Numbered from the stretch's first letter, positions 8,661 to 17,314 are shown. The stretch: DNA of 55,814 nt from an uncultured Eubacterium sp. (GCA_947642745.1 CANRTU010000030.1:1-55814); one strand, 5' to 3'. Numbers and translations: made by a program. The notes: generated by a model not told the origin, from the letters alone.

Positions 8661-9545
8661 ATGTTAAAAGTAAATAAAATCGAAAAAAGATTTGGGAAAA
8701 AAAGAGTTTTAAATGGAATTACCTTCACAGCCGCCCGGCAGGTCACAGGCATATTGGGCCCCAATGGCGCTGGTAAAACCACGTTATTAAGAATTATTGC
8801 GGGAATAACCAGTCGTAGTGGCGGAGAAATTATATTTGAAGACAGTGAGGGAAAACAGATTCCGGATAAACAAATCAGGATTGGATATTTACCACAAAAT
8901 TTTGGCCTGATAAGAAATTATACGTTGTTTGAACATATGGAATATTTTGCGTGCATTCAGGGCATTGAAAAGGAAATGTGGGACGAAACGATTAACTGTA
9001 TGTTAGACATGGTCCATTTAAGCGGGATGAAAGATGTCAGATGTGGGAAATTATCCGGCGGAATGGTCCGCAGGGCAGGTATTGCCCAGGCTTTTCTGGG
9101 AAGCCCTGACATTATCCTGCTGGATGAACCCGCTACCGGACTTGATCCGGAAGAAAGAATCAGATTTCAGAATCTGGTTAACGCTTTTCGAAATAAATGT
9201 ACGATCATCATATCCACGCATATTCTGGATGATGTGGAACAACTATGTGATGAACTCTTAGTCGCAGACAACGGAGACATTTTATATTCCGGGAAGGCTG
9301 TGGGACTGATAGAAAAGGCAGAAGGACGTACATATGTCATGACGCAGAGAGAGGCGGATCACTGGCAGGAACATGGTATCAATATGAAATATTACTGTAA
9401 GGAACAAAAAAACATGGTCCGTTTTTTGTATCTCAGGGATGGTTCATATGAGAATGCGAAAGCTGAAAAAGTAGAACCGCAGGTTGAGGACGGATATATG
9501 TATTTACTTAAGAAGAGTGAGTTCAATCATGAAAATGCCCAATGA
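8661..9545 (+). CDS. ABC transporter ATP-binding protein
   Basis: Cytoplasmic ATPase of the exporter, 294 residues. Walker A GPNGAGKT at 33-40, Q-loop in YLPQNFG, signature LSGGM at 131-135, Walker B IILLDEPATGLDP with D155/E156, and the H-loop in IISTHILDD. The last ~80 residues form a C-terminal extension typical of ABC-2-type (drug, antibiotic or lipid) exporters. AAGGTG precedes the ATG. It lies 27 bp after the permease-peptidase gene and overlaps the next permease gene, so the three are translated together. Substrate cannot be read from the sequence. Confidence 0.93.
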   Translation: MLKVNKIEKRFGKKRVLNGITFTAARQVTGILGPNGAGKTTLLRIIAGITSRSGGEIIFEDSEGKQIPDKQIRIGYLPQNFGLIRNYTLFEHMEYFACIQGIEKEMWDETINCMLDMVHLSGMKDVRCGKLSGGMVRRAGIAQAFLGSPDIILLDEPATGLDPEERIRFQNLVNAFRNKCTIIISTHILDDVEQLCDELLVADNGDILYSGKAVGLIEKAEGRTYVMTQREADHWQEHGINMKYYCKEQKNMVRFLYLRDGSYENAKAEKVEPQVEDGYMYLLKKSEFNHENAQ

Positions 9546-10026
9546 AATATGGATGATTCAATTTGTTTTTAAGAAAAAAAGAGTACTGGTCTGTATCCTG
9601 CTGGCTGTGATGTATGTTATAGTTATTCCCTATCAGGGGAATCTGATTCGTTATTTTGGAAATGCTGAAGCTGCAAAAGAGCTTTTTTGGAAAAGTACAT
9701 TTTTATATCATGGCGTATTTGCCCTGACTGTTATATTTCAGGCGGCAATACAACTGATGGATACGGAAGCGCCGGAATTATGTATCATGTGGAAAAAACA
9801 AATCATATCTGTTCTGGCAGGAGTATTTGCGCTGTATCAGATATTCATGTTTCCGGTATATATATGGTATGCGTCAGTATATCCGGAAGAATTATTAAAT
9901 TTATTTTTATTATTATTAGTACAAATCATCAGTGTATGCATATTTTACATCATCGCATTTTTGAGCCATAAAACAATATTTGGTTTTCTGGCTGTTTTTA
10001 TCGCATTGTTACTGGTTTTTAACTAA
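9529..10026 (+). CDS. Membrane protein, likely second permease of the exporter
   Basis: 165 residues if translation begins at ATG 9529 (MKMPNEIW), which overlaps the 3' end of the ATPase gene; the longer frame from 9484 has no ribosome site. Five hydrophobic segments (about 18-35, 58-76, 90-112, 120-142, 146-163) cover nearly the whole protein. No conserved motif seen. Position at the end of the regulator-kinase-permease-ATPase run suggests it completes the membrane part of the exporter. It is short for an ABC-2 permease (usually 230-260 residues), so it may be a half-size subunit or an accessory protein. Confidence 0.75.
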   Translation: MKMPNEIWMIQFVFKKKRVLVCILLAVMYVIVIPYQGNLIRYFGNAEAAKELFWKSTFLYHGVFALTVIFQAAIQLMDTEAPELCIMWKKQIISVLAGVFALYQIFMFPVYIWYASVYPEELLNLFLLLLVQIISVCIFYIIAFLSHKTIFGFLAVFIALLLVFN

Positions 10027-10034
10027 TGCAATGA

Positions 10035-10130
10035 GATTTCTTTTGTCTGTATTACCAGCGGAACGGTGACGTACGATAAATCCGGATATTCCGTCAGTCC
10101 GATTTCTTTTGTCTGTATTACCAGCGGAAC
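10035..10130. repeat. Pair of identical 30-bp direct repeats
   Basis: gatttcttttgtctgtatta plus ccagcggaac occurs at 10035-10064 and again, without change, at 10101-10130, 66 bp apart start to start. Two units only, so not a CRISPR array. It looks like a local duplication just after the exporter operon. Confidence 0.8.
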
Positions 10131-10248
10131 CCGTCTGTCAGATATGTGTAGGGCATTAAAATGTCAGACCATATGCGACGATGCCATTCAATGGCTGATG
10201 GATTTTAAACTAAAAAGAAAAACCAGACGCAGACAAAGAGCGGGAGAC

Positions 10249-10494
10249 ATGCGCCGGAAGCCGCAGAACAAAAACAGTAAAAGAAAAAGAAACGGTAATA
10301 TTTTACCGGGCAGCGTAGATGATTGCATGATGAGAATCATGGCGTATTTTTTAGTTTTTCGATGGATTGTCCGGGAACAGACAGGGACATTATGTATCTT
10401 ATTATATGCCCTGTTGCTGTTATTGTATCTGATACTGGCTGATATGACTTTTATGCCAGCCGTATCACGCTGGTTTCAGGTTCTTTTTATTTAG
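10249..10494 (+). CDS. Hypothetical short membrane protein
   Basis: ATG at 10249 with GGGAG upstream gives 81 residues: a strongly basic N-terminus (MRRKPQNKNSKRKRNGN) followed by one or two hydrophobic helices (YFLVFRWIV; CILLYALLLLLYLILADM). No family recognised. The frame is open upstream to 10066 but that part crosses the direct repeat. It ends at the border of the R1 copy at 10491, so the original C-terminus may have been changed by the insertion. Could be a gene fragment. Confidence 0.3.
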   Translation: MRRKPQNKNSKRKRNGNILPGSVDDCMMRIMAYFLVFRWIVREQTGTLCILLYALLLLLYLILADMTFMPAVSRWFQVLFI

Positions 10495-10713
10495 AGCGTG
10501 TTTGAAAAATGCTTTCTGTCAGATGTACCCTGAAGGGCATGATATATTTCACAATTTGTACCCTAAAGGGCATGACACGGGAGATTTGCACCAGATGAAG
10601 GCGCATACCCAAAGGGCACGATGTAGCGGGCTATGTAACCTGAATCTGGTGTAAATATCACACGAATTGGGGAATTCAGATGGCGGAAATGATATTTCAG
10701 ACACGCTCTGGTA
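10491..10713. mobile_element. R1 repeat copy (long form)
   Basis: About 220 bp from agagcgtgtttgaaaaatgc to atttcagacacgctctgg. It contains three 'ccctgaagggca/accctaaagggca/acccaaagggca' units and the same tail as the copy at 2583. The flank after the right end (gtacttat) also follows the copy at 51907, so the true boundary may be somewhat further right. No coding capacity. Confidence 0.8.
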
Positions 10714-10840
10714 CTTATCTGCAATATGATTCATAGGAATGACGCATTTATTTCCAGGGCAGCTGCCTGGGAATTTTACAAAAGGGAGGGGGTGTATTTT
10801 ATGACTCAGGTTCCTGTATATAAGTCTGTTTGATAACAAT

Positions 10841-10870
10841 TTGACACAAAATGTTAACAATAAGTATTCT
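10841..10870 (+). promoter_or_regulatory. Possible promoter ahead of the polysaccharide cluster
   Basis: TTGACA (10841-10846), 18-base spacer, TATTCT (10865-10870). The 15-mer overlapping it (TGACACAAAATGTTA, 10842-10856) recurs in inverted orientation at 11219-11233 close to the XRE gene. Reasonable but unproven. Confidence 0.45.
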
Positions 10871-11030
10871 AAACTATTTTTTTCTATTTTGCAACTTTTA
10901 ATCACAAACTGTTAATTCTGACAAAAACTGTCAAAAAATTTCCGGTAAATTATTACAATTGCATAAAATACAGCTGATCAGTGGTAAGAAAACGTGCCAC
11001 AGGAGATATCATTTTCAGATTTAGTATCCG

Positions 11031-11060
11031 GCGCCAGAGCATGTCTGAAAATTATTTTTT
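11031..11060. repeat. Solo R1 left-end fragment
   Basis: ccagagcatgtctgaaaatt matches the R1 end; no right end follows before the R2 copy begins at 11069. Confidence 0.5.
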
Positions 11061-11068
11061 ACTTTATT

Positions 11069-11186
11069 AGGAAAGATCGTCCTGTAAAGTAAAACCCTCC
11101 GGGAGGATCGCCATGCGGCGGAAGGGAAGATGCTGCCAGAGGCAGCCCGCCGCAGGCGGAGAATCCTGCAGAGCAGGATTCTTTGT
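11069..11186 (+). repeat. R2 structured repeat, copy 1
   Basis: Runs from aggaaagatcgtcct through ccctccgggagg and cccgccgcaggcgg to the final hairpin GAATCCTGC-aga-GCAGGATTC and a T-rich end. The final stem differs from other copies (GTATCCGGC/GCCGGATAC) by paired changes, which argues for a conserved structure. It could act as a terminator or small structured RNA ahead of the XRE gene. A short open frame here (minus strand) is an artefact seen whenever this repeat occurs. Confidence 0.75.
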
Positions 11187-11212
11187 TCTACGAAGCGCTT
11201 CCCGGGACAGTC

Positions 11213-11247
11213 TGTACATAACATTTTGTGTCAGAATGTTGTGTACA
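11213..11247. promoter_or_regulatory. Inverted repeat upstream of the XRE regulator, possible operator
   Basis: TGTACA-N-AACATT (11213-11225) faces AATGTT-N-TGTACA (11235-11247) around a 9-base centre; every base of the two arm blocks is matched. It lies 63 bp before the XRE start codon, a good position for an autoregulatory site. Confidence 0.6.
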
Positions 11248-11309
11248 GATACATGTAGTCCGTAAAAATCAGTGTCCGGACAGGATAAAACATGTGGAGG
11301 TGAACTGGT

Positions 11310-11645
11310 ATGAGGGAGCTGGATTATAGCAGAATCGGACAGAGAATCCGGCAGGCCAGAAAAGCAAGAGGCTGGTCCCAGGGCGTTCTTGCAAAAAAAT
11401 GCGGAATCAGCGTGTCGTTCATGGGACATATTGAACGGGGCACACGGATTATGAGTATGGATACATTTGCGGCGATCAGTGAGTCGCTGGGAGCCAGGGC
11501 AGATGAGCTGTTATGGGGAATTCCGGAACCTGCGGAAGCGTCCCTTGCCGGAATGTGGAACCAGTCAGCGTCAAAAGTCACAGACAGCTATCTGATGTAT
11601 ACAAAGATCATGAAATCAGTGGCGGAAATTATGAGCGGAGCATGA
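11310..11645 (+). CDS. XRE-family transcriptional regulator
   Basis: Small DNA-binding protein, 111 residues. Helix-turn-helix domain covers about 5-65 (RIRQARKARGWSQGVLAKKCGISVSFMGHIERG, then DTFAAISESLG); a short C-terminal tail has no recognised fold. GGAGGTGA ribosome site. It is the first gene of the polysaccharide cluster and ends 26 bp before the next start, so it is probably co-transcribed and controls the cluster. The inverted repeat at 11213-11247 is a candidate target. XRE regulators in this position are frequent in Lachnospiraceae exopolysaccharide clusters. Confidence 0.88.
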   Translation: MRELDYSRIGQRIRQARKARGWSQGVLAKKCGISVSFMGHIERGTRIMSMDTFAAISESLGARADELLWGIPEPAEASLAGMWNQSASKVTDSYLMYTKIMKSVAEIMSGA

Positions 11646-11671
11646 GAAGGGGCGGCAGGAAGGAAATGGGC

Positions 11672-14035
11672 ATGGATGATAACAGAAATTCCGGCGGTGC
11701 CGGGCCGGGCCGGAGACAGACGGAGACGGTTTATGAAAGCAGGATCAAACCTGCGGCTGATAAAATTTTTTCCGCCTGCGTACTGGTAATGTTAAGTCCC
11801 CTGTATGCGGCGATCAGCATTGCCATATATCTGGATGATCCGGGACCTGTTATTTTCAGACAGAAACGGGTGGGAAAAGATAAGAGGCTGTTTCTGATAC
11901 ATAAATTCCGCAGTATGAAAGTGTCGGCGCCCCATGAAGTACCTACACATAAACTGTCAGATTCCGCACAGTACATTACAAGGACCGGCCGGATTCTGCG
12001 CAGAACCAGTCTGGATGAGCTGCCGCAGATCTGGGATATTTTCCGTGGAAAGATGTCTTTGATCGGTCCACGGCCAGCGCTGTGGAACCAGACGGATCTG
12101 GTACATGAGCGGGACCGTTACGGGGTAAATCAGGTGATGCCGGGCCTTACCGGCCTTGCGCAGATTCATGGCAGGGACGAACTGGAAATACCGCAGAAAG
12201 CCGCCCTGGACGGAGAATATGTAAAAATATTAAAAAAGGGCGGATACCGGGCATTCAGGCAGGATGCGGCCTGTTTCGCAAAAACCGTGATCAGTGTCCT
12301 GAAGCAGAAAGGAGTAGCGGAAGGAGGAACCGTGGATTTTCATAAAAGAATGGCGGAAAATACAGAGTCTGCCGGTCCGCAAGCCGGATGGGAAGAGTAT
12401 GGATACAGAAAGCAGTTTTATCTGAACCAGTCGTGTTCTGAAAAAGTGCTGGTTACAGGAGCAGGCAGCTATATCGGGGAACAATTTGTCAGATGGGCCG
12501 GCAGACATTATCCCCATTTGGATATACAGACGGTGGATATGAAAAACAGCGCCTGGCGGACATATGATTTTTGTGGTTTTGATACGGTATTTCATGTGGC
12601 GGGGATTGCCCATGCGGATATATCCGGTGTGGATGAATCTGTCAAAGCCGCATATTATGCCATAAACACAGAACTGGCTGTTGAGACTGCCAGAAAGGCG
12701 AAGGAAAGCGGTGTCCGGCAGTTTATCTTTATGAGCAGTATAATTATATATGGAAAGCCGGCTCCTTTAGGAAAGGAAAAGCAGATAGACGCATATACGC
12801 TTCCGGCTCCGGACAGCTTCTATGGAGACAGTAAATGGCAGGCGGACAAAGGAATCAGGGAACTTGCGTCAGAGGATTTTCACGTGGCGGTTCTCCGGAC
12901 GCCCATGGTATATGGCCGCCATTCCAAAGGCAATTATGAGCTGCTTTCCAGGATGGCAAAGACGCTGCCGGTATTTGCGGATATAACAAACAGGCGGTCG
13001 GCGCTGCATATTGATAATCTGTGTGAATTTGTCTGCCTGCTGGTTATGAGCGGTGAAGGAGGCATATATTTTCCACAAAATGCGGAGTATGTCAGTACCG
13101 CCAGCCTGGTAAAACAGATTGCGGACGTTTCCGGCAGAAAAATCCATATGTGGGGGATCTTGCGGCCGGTTGTAAAAGCGGCGGCCTGTCTGCCGGGAAA
13201 AACAGGCAGTCTGGTACGGAAGGCGTCTGGCAGTCTGAGTTACAGTCAGGAGATATCCAGATACAGGGGGATGGATTACCGGGTATGTGATTGCGGGCAG
13301 TCTGTACGGCGCACAGAAAAGTGCGGAACATGTGATTTCCGTGGAAATACGCTGGTGACGGTAATTACGGTCTGCCGTAACAGTGAAGCGGTCATTGGCA
13401 AAACAATAAGATCCGTGCTGAACCAGTTTTATCAGGGGATTGAATATCTGATTATTGACGGGGCTTCCACAGACGCTACAGTAGCAGTAGCCAGAAGCTA
13501 TGAGGGGGCGTTTGCCCGACGGGGAATCCGTTACCGGATTATCCGGGAGCCGGACCGTGGAATTTACGATGCCATGAATAAGGGACTCCGCAGGGCGTCC
13601 GGGCAGCTGGCGGGTTTTATAAATGCGGGAGACTGGTACGAGCCCCAGGCGGTGGCAGTGGCGGTACAGGAATACGAAGCCGGATCATTTGACTATTTTT
13701 ACGGGGACGTGAGGCTGGTAAGACCGGACGGCAGCGCAATAAGAAAGCGCAGTGCCACCGGCCGGTTTCCAACGAGCCGGCGCTGGAATCATCCGGCGGG
13801 ATTCGCAAAAACATCATTATATAAAGAGCTTGGTTATTTTAAATGCAGTGGGATCCACGATGATTTTGAATTTTATATCAGGGTACATAAAGCGGGCAAA
13901 AAGATTGTAACGATAAACCAGGTGCTTGCCAGTTTTTATGTGGGCGGCATCAGCAATGAAAAAAGCCCGGATATGTGTATCCGCAGAATCCGGGACCGTT
14001 TCAGGCATACAGGCAGAACGGTTACGGCAGGCTGA
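11672..14035 (+). CDS. Tri-domain fusion: phosphoglycosyl transferase + SDR epimerase + GT2 glycosyltransferase
   Basis: 787 residues from ATG 11672 (AAGGA seven bases upstream; the frame is open back to 11513 but that overlaps the XRE gene). Domain 1 (about 25-215): monotopic polyprenyl-phosphate sugar transferase, with a re-entrant hydrophobic helix, RQKRVGKDK, FRSM, the D115-E116 catalytic pair (TSLDELPQ), SLIGPRP and PGLTGLAQI. It would load the first sugar on undecaprenyl phosphate. Domain 2 (about 257-550): NAD-dependent SDR with GAGSYIG at 263-269 and Y384/K388 (YGDSK); probably an epimerase/dehydratase or reductase acting on a nucleotide or lipid-linked sugar. Domain 3 (about 560-770): GT2 with ITVCRNSE, IIDGASTD, EPDRGIYDAMNKG and INAGDWY. 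Linkers are short and no stop codon or internal gene start is needed. Normally these are separate proteins, so this fusion could couple initiation, sugar modification and second-sugar addition. Confidence 0.88.
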   Translation: MDDNRNSGGAGPGRRQTETVYESRIKPAADKIFSACVLVMLSPLYAAISIAIYLDDPGPVIFRQKRVGKDKRLFLIHKFRSMKVSAPHEVPTHKLSDSAQYITRTGRILRRTSLDELPQIWDIFRGKMSLIGPRPALWNQTDLVHERDRYGVNQVMPGLTGLAQIHGRDELEIPQKAALDGEYVKILKKGGYRAFRQDAACFAKTVISVLKQKGVAEGGTVDFHKRMAENTESAGPQAGWEEYGYRKQFYLNQSCSEKVLVTGAGSYIGEQFVRWAGRHYPHLDIQTVDMKNSAWRTYDFCGFDTVFHVAGIAHADISGVDESVKAAYYAINTELAVETARKAKESGVRQFIFMSSIIIYGKPAPLGKEKQIDAYTLPAPDSFYGDSKWQADKGIRELASEDFHVAVLRTPMVYGRHSKGNYELLSRMAKTLPVFADITNRRSALHIDNLCEFVCLLVMSGEGGIYFPQNAEYVSTASLVKQIADVSGRKIHMWGILRPVVKAAACLPGKTGSLVRKASGSLSYSQEISRYRGMDYRVCDCGQSVRRTEKCGTCDFRGNTLVTVITVCRNSEAVIGKTIRSVLNQFYQGIEYLIIDGASTDATVAVARSYEGAFARRGIRYRIIREPDRGIYDAMNKGLRRASGQLAGFINAGDWYEPQAVAVAVQEYEAGSFDYFYGDVRLVRPDGSAIRKRSATGRFPTSRRWNHPAGFAKTSLYKELGYFKCSGIHDDFEFYIRVHKAGKKIVTINQVLASFYVGGISNEKSPDMCIRRIRDRFRHTGRTVTAG

Positions 14036-14141
14036 CGTTACTGGAATGCGTTGGCGTCGAGGTGGCCAAATATGTGCTGGGCGGGCAGACAGCCGCTGCT
14101 GGAAATAAAAGGCGCAGGGACGGTGCCGGCAGGAGAAAAAT

Positions 14142-15101
14142 ATGGAAAAGATACTTATAACAGGCGGGTCTGGATTTATCGGAACAAATCTGATTGCAGA
14201 TCTGGCCGCAAAAAAATATACAATCAGAAATCTGGACATTGCGAAACCGGCGTCTGTGGATCAGATGCGTTACTGGGAGGGCACAGACCTCAGAGACCGG
14301 AACCGGCTGGCTGAGAGTATTATCCGGTTCCAGCCGGATTATATTGTGGATCTGGCTGCCAGGACGGATCTGGACGGAAAATCCCTGGCGGAATATGACA
14401 GCAATACAGCAGCCACAAAAAATCTGCTCTGGTGTGCGCAAAAGGTAACGACTTTAAAAAAGATGATACTGACCTCTTCCATGCTGGTGTGTAAAACCGG
14501 CTATATACCGGAAAACCAGTGGGATTATTGTCCCACTACCTGGTATGGAAAGAGCAAAGCGGCCGCTGAACGCTACATATGGAAACACCGTCCGTCCACA
14601 GACTGGGCCATTATACGTCCTACTTCCATCTGGGGTCCCTGGTTTGGCGTTCCCTACAGGAATTTTTTTGATATGGTGTGTAAGGGACATTATTTCCATA
14701 TTGGCAGTAAAAGTTGTAAAAAGACATACGGCTATGTGAAAAACGCAGTATATCAGATCATACAGATCCTGTTTACCGATACAAAAAACAGCAGCCAGAA
14801 AGTATTTTATATCGGGGACTACGAGCCATATTCCATTGAACAGTGGGCGGACGGGATAGCGGCGGTGTGCGGAAGAAAAATTATAAAAATGCCTTATTTT
14901 CTTATATGGTGCGCAGCAGTCGCCGGGGATGTGCTGAAACTGGCCGGTATGGATTTTCCAATGACGTCTTTCCGGCTGAAAAACATGACTACGGATAATA
15001 TCCAGGATCTGTCCGCCACCGCCCGTATAGCGCCCGCCCTGCCTTATACCAGGCAGCAGGGAACGGAGGAAACGCTGCGGTGGATGCGGCAGCACAGATA
15101 A
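14142..15101 (+). CDS. NAD-dependent epimerase/dehydratase (SDR)
   Basis: Cytoplasmic extended SDR, 319 residues, probably making or modifying a nucleotide sugar for the polysaccharide. Rossmann motif GGSGFIG at 8-14, LAART loop, SSML at the catalytic Ser position and YGKSK (Y and K of the YxxxK pair) near 135-139, then RPTSIWGPWFG. AGGAG six bases before ATG. It is a second SDR independent of the one fused in the gene upstream, so the polymer likely contains more than one modified sugar or the two act in sequence. Exact reaction unknown. Confidence 0.88.
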   Translation: MEKILITGGSGFIGTNLIADLAAKKYTIRNLDIAKPASVDQMRYWEGTDLRDRNRLAESIIRFQPDYIVDLAARTDLDGKSLAEYDSNTAATKNLLWCAQKVTTLKKMILTSSMLVCKTGYIPENQWDYCPTTWYGKSKAAAERYIWKHRPSTDWAIIRPTSIWGPWFGVPYRNFFDMVCKGHYFHIGSKSCKKTYGYVKNAVYQIIQILFTDTKNSSQKVFYIGDYEPYSIEQWADGIAAVCGRKIIKMPYFLIWCAAVAGDVLKLAGMDFPMTSFRLKNMTTDNIQDLSATARIAPALPYTRQQGTEETLRWMRQHR

Positions 15102-15114
15102 GGAAAAGAATAAG

Positions 15115-15867
15115 ATGATACCAAAAATCATACATTTATGCTGGCTGGGCAGGGAGGACTATCCGCCAAAAATAAAAAGATGCCTGAGATCCTGGAAAGA
15201 AAAACTGCCGGATTATAGAATCATGATCTGGGATACAAACCGGATTGACTTGTCAGAATGCAGATGGGCCGCACAGGCATATGAGCGGAGGGCATACGCA
15301 TTTGCCGCTGATTACGTCCGTTTTTATGCGCTGTATTACTACGGCGGCATTTATCTGGATTCAGATGTGGAGGTACGAAAAAGTTTTAACCGGCTGCTTT
15401 CACAGGAATATTTTCTGGGGTATGAATATATGGGTACGCCGGAAGCGGCGGTTATAGGGGCACAGAAAGGATTAAAATGGATCAGAAACTGCCTGGAATG
15501 GTACCGGCGCCATGACTTTATCCGTCCGGATGGTACACAGAACCGGATTATTGCGCCGCTGGTACTTCAGAAAGGCTTTGAAAAAGAGTACTGGGTAAAA
15601 ATGACTGACAGGGATAAAAAGACAGTCATTCATGGAGGAACGCTCTATCCTTATGACTATTTTTCACCTAAAAATGTTTATTCCGGAAAAATCTGCCGGT
15701 CAGACAACAGTTACTGTATCCACCATTTCAGCCAGTCATGGCTTACAGAAAGCAGAAAGGTGCGTATCAGCCGGCGGATACATCTGTGCGTGATCCGCCT
15801 GGCTGGCAGAAAAAACCATAACCGGCTGCTGTATCTGCTGCGGCGTATATCCGGGCGGCGGATTTAA
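15115..15867 (+). CDS. GT32-family glycosyltransferase
   Basis: 250-residue sugar transferase of the capsular-polysaccharide/mannosyltransferase OCH1-like type. Starts MIPKIIHLCWLG, the family hallmark, followed by AADYVRFYALYYYGGIYLDSD with the DxD metal/nucleotide-sugar motif at D82-S83-D84. C-terminal IHHFSQSW is also typical. AAGGAAAAG precedes the ATG; 13 bp after the SDR gene, so co-translated. Donor and acceptor sugars cannot be told from the sequence. Confidence 0.9.
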   Translation: MIPKIIHLCWLGREDYPPKIKRCLRSWKEKLPDYRIMIWDTNRIDLSECRWAAQAYERRAYAFAADYVRFYALYYYGGIYLDSDVEVRKSFNRLLSQEYFLGYEYMGTPEAAVIGAQKGLKWIRNCLEWYRRHDFIRPDGTQNRIIAPLVLQKGFEKEYWVKMTDRDKKTVIHGGTLYPYDYFSPKNVYSGKICRSDNSYCIHHFSQSWLTESRKVRISRRIHLCVIRLAGRKNHNRLLYLLRRISGRRI

Positions 15868-15873
15868 TCTTAC

Positions 15874-15984
15874 AGGAAAGAGCGTCCTGAAAAAAGCATT
15901 CTATCAGGTGAAAGATCCGCCCCGGCGCAGCGGGGGTACAGCGGCGGAGGGGAAGATGCTGCAGAGCCGTAACTTTTTTATTAG
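15874..15984 (+). repeat. R2 structured repeat, copy 2 (diverged)
   Basis: Begins aggaaagagcgtcctg and ends gctgcagagccgtaactttttta, so both ends of R2 are recognisable while the middle differs. It sits inside the operon between GT32 and the polymerase gene. The frame extension of the polymerase gene across it (from 15908) is repeat-derived. Confidence 0.55.
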
Positions 15985-15997
15985 AAAGAATAAGATT

Positions 15998-17314
15998 ATG
16001 GACAACAGATTAAAAAACCGTATGCAGATGATGGCGGTGGTACTGCTGATGATGTATGTCAATGCTCCGTTTTATATCAGATCCATGGAAACAGTACATA
16101 AAATGCTGTACTATGCCTTTGCTGTGGGTCCTCCGTGTGTGGTTTTGTTTACAAAATGCGGCAGGGTAAGAAAATACTGTGATAAAACAGTGTTTCTGGC
16201 AGGTATCTGCTGGGCCGTTTATTTTCTAACCAGTGCGGTACTCATACCGGTGACCCATACGTCTGATTTTGAGTTTGCGGTCAGTCTGGGACGCAGTCTG
16301 CTGGGCATTTTCGCCATGTATTCTGTATGCCATATATGGGAGGGGTTATACAGAAAAGGAACCATACGGCATAATATTATGGACATTTATATTTATGCGG
16401 CGGCATGTTATGCGGCGGGAACCGTTCTGTTTTTAATTGTACCGGGGCTGCGGCAGGCATGGACAGGTTTTATAGCGGATTATGGGGGAATGGAATATGC
16501 GGCCAGAAGCGAGTACAGGACAAGGTTTGGCTTTGCGGGATTTTCCAATTTCAGTGTGTCATACTTTATTGCCATGGCCTTTGTCTGCTATTTATGTAAT
16601 TACTGTATTATGAAACAGGGAAAAGCCAGCCGCAGCGTCCGCTTATACAGCCTGCTGTTTCTTCTGGCCGGAAGCCTGTTTTATGGCAGGGTCGGGGCAG
16701 TAGCGGTGATAGTTCTGACGCTGGTATACAGCCTGTACAGTTTTTTTGTAAGGGGAGACCGCAGCCAGCTGGTCTGCGCACTGATGGCGGGATTTTTACT
16801 ATTGCCGGTTCTGGTGATAGCTGGCGGCATGCAGGCGGATTCTGTGGTAGGTTCCCCGTCCGGCTGGGTATTTGAGCCGCTGATTCATCTGATGCAGCGG
16901 AAAGGATTCCGTACAGAATCATCGGATGCGGTGCTTGGTTTTTATAAAAACTTTCATCCGGATATCCGGATTCTGCTGTGGGGGACGGGGGAGTGGAGCT
17001 GGTACAAGTCTGATGTGGGATTTATGAAACATATTTATTATGGAGGGCTTGCTTATACCATTGCCCTGTATGGTCTTGTGATGTTTGCAATGGCCATCGT
17101 TTTACGCAAAGTACGAAGCAGTGGGCAGAATCATATGGCGCTCACCGGTATGCTCTTTATGATTTCTTTTATTATATTTGAATTAAAAGGGGAGGTCACC
17201 CTTGCGTTTATAAAAGCCATGATACCGTTGTATATTGGTGTGGCGCAAAAAAGTGTAAATCCGGACAGAGCGCACAGCAGTGTTTCTGCCGGACGAAAGG
17301 CGGCATATGAATAA
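15998..17314 (+). CDS. Wzy-like polysaccharide polymerase
   Basis: 438-residue membrane protein from ATG 15998 (MDNRLKNR), chosen because the upstream extension is an R2 repeat. About ten to eleven hydrophobic segments spread over the length, with a large external loop (about 140-190, ADYGGMEYAARSEYRTRFGF) and a second one near 300-345. This topology and the operon place fit the O-antigen/capsule polymerase that joins flipped repeat units outside the membrane. Wzy proteins share little sequence, so the assignment rests on topology and context. Its last codons overlap the next GT gene. Confidence 0.72.
   Translation: MDNRLKNRMQMMAVVLLMMYVNAPFYIRSMETVHKMLYYAFAVGPPCVVLFTKCGRVRKYCDKTVFLAGICWAVYFLTSAVLIPVTHTSDFEFAVSLGRSLLGIFAMYSVCHIWEGLYRKGTIRHNIMDIYIYAAACYAAGTVLFLIVPGLRQAWTGFIADYGGMEYAARSEYRTRFGFAGFSNFSVSYFIAMAFVCYLCNYCIMKQGKASRSVRLYSLLFLLAGSLFYGRVGAVAVIVLTLVYSLYSFFVRGDRSQLVCALMAGFLLLPVLVIAGGMQADSVVGSPSGWVFEPLIHLMQRKGFRTESSDAVLGFYKNFHPDIRILLWGTGEWSWYKSDVGFMKHIYYGGLAYTIALYGLVMFAMAIVLRKVRSSGQNHMALTGMLFMISFIIFELKGEVTLAFIKAMIPLYIGVAQKSVNPDRAHSSVSAGRKAAYE

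Noticed and set aside
10035..10130. Possible CRISPR array (two identical 30-bp repeats)
   Set aside because: Only two units, no cas genes, the intervening 36 bp is not followed by further repeats.
11021..11224. Minus-strand ORF with ILRLRRAASGSIFPS
   Set aside because: It is the translation of R2; the same peptide appears at 54201-54386. No ribosome site; a repeat artefact.
11513..11671. Extended N-terminus of the tri-domain fusion
   Set aside because: It overlaps the XRE gene in another frame; a good ribosome site and the domain start favour 11672.
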